Assembly: GCA_002395135.1 (NCBI GenBank)
Contig: DGWC01000097.1
Coordinates: forward strand, 1 to 14,245
Length of the DNA stretch: 14,245 nt
Direction: 5' to 3'
From: Prevotella sp. UBA4268
Lineage (GTDB): Bacteria > Bacteroidota > Bacteroidia > Bacteroidales > Bacteroidaceae
Positions 14,138 to 14,245 of the stretch are shown one piece after another. Each line of letters begins with the position of its first letter. Position 1 is the stretch's first letter. Both the position numbers and the translations under genes were made by a program. A model generated the notes under the pieces. It was not told where the DNA came from, ran no database searches, and was given only the letters and a program-made list of their open reading frames with translations.

Positions 14138-14198
14138 CGAGTTACCCACTAACTTTTCCGAGTTACCCACTAAGTGTATTATAGTTAACCAGTAACTT
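14138..14198. repeat. Three 17-bp repeats at 21-22 bp spacing upstream of the methyltransferase (operator candidates)
   Basis: GAGTTACCCACTAACTT at 14139-14155 is repeated at 14160-14173 (exact for the first 14 bases) and, diverged, as TAGTTAACCAGTAACTT at 14182-14198. With one more flanking base the first two copies share a 15-base identical word, CGAGTTACCCACTAA. Starts are 21 and 22 bases apart, two helical turns, so binding sites would face the same side. They lie 18-78 bases before the methyltransferase ATG. The third copy is close to a palindrome (GTTA then TAAC). No good TAnnTTTG box was found here, so the promoter is unplaced. Confidence 0.65.
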
Positions 14199-14245
14199 AA
14201 AAAGAGGGGTGGTTTGTTTGACTTTTCTTTGTTCTTACCAATTCT

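Noticed and set aside
14178..14183. TATAAT on the minus strand as a -10 box for the methyltransferase
   Set aside because: No -35 partner is found, and the phylum uses the TAnnTTTG type; I could not defend it.
1..14245. tRNA, rRNA, insertion sequence or integrase
   Set aside because: I looked for these and saw no cloverleaf-like segment, transposase motif, recombinase motif or terminal inverted repeats.

Overview
The window looks like a Bacteroidales chromosome, most likely Prevotellaceae. The reasons are repeated promoters of the Bacteroidetes type (TTG, about 20 bases, then TAnnTTTG), few Shine-Dalgarno sequences, DUF4369-type thioredoxin-like proteins, a PL1-type pectate lyase with a calcium-binding tail, an HU-related histone-like protein, and folP next to cdaA. 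Species cannot be decided from the sequence alone.

Layout. Bases 1-1345 hold the start of an unidentified minus-strand reading frame running off the left edge, a small stand-alone PAS protein, a 22-bp AT-rich tandem repeat array, and an HU-like gene whose promoter sits inside a perfect 12-bp inverted repeat. Bases 1389-2487 hold a minus-strand pair: an unrecognised 140-residue protein and an M15 peptidase, converging on the HU gene at a shared hairpin terminator. Bases 2568-4356 hold a secreted pectate lyase (minus) with its own terminator. Divergent from it, at 4524-6857, are two tandem paralogous TlpA-like thiol-disulfide proteins, the first with a signal peptide and the second a lipoprotein. 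Convergent with these is a folP-cdaA operon (8530 to 6866, minus), covering folate synthesis and c-di-AMP synthesis.

Bases 8543-9394 are mostly non-coding. They contain the remains of a minus-strand gene that still has a good promoter and a good terminator but no intact reading frame, then clusters of an 11-bp repeat. From there to the right edge the DNA is visibly richer in A+T and carries a compact four-gene minus-strand operon, read from the right: a Dcm-like cytosine-5 DNA methyltransferase, a 579-residue presumed restriction endonuclease, a 50-residue small protein, and an AlbA_2/GHKL ATP-binding protein. I read this as an acquired type II restriction-modification island with two accessory genes. 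The endonuclease candidate is unusual: it contains two copies of the same domain, and only the C-terminal copy keeps a plausible PD-(D/E)xK-like active site. Three 17-bp repeats spaced 21-22 bp apart lie just upstream of the methyltransferase and could be operators.
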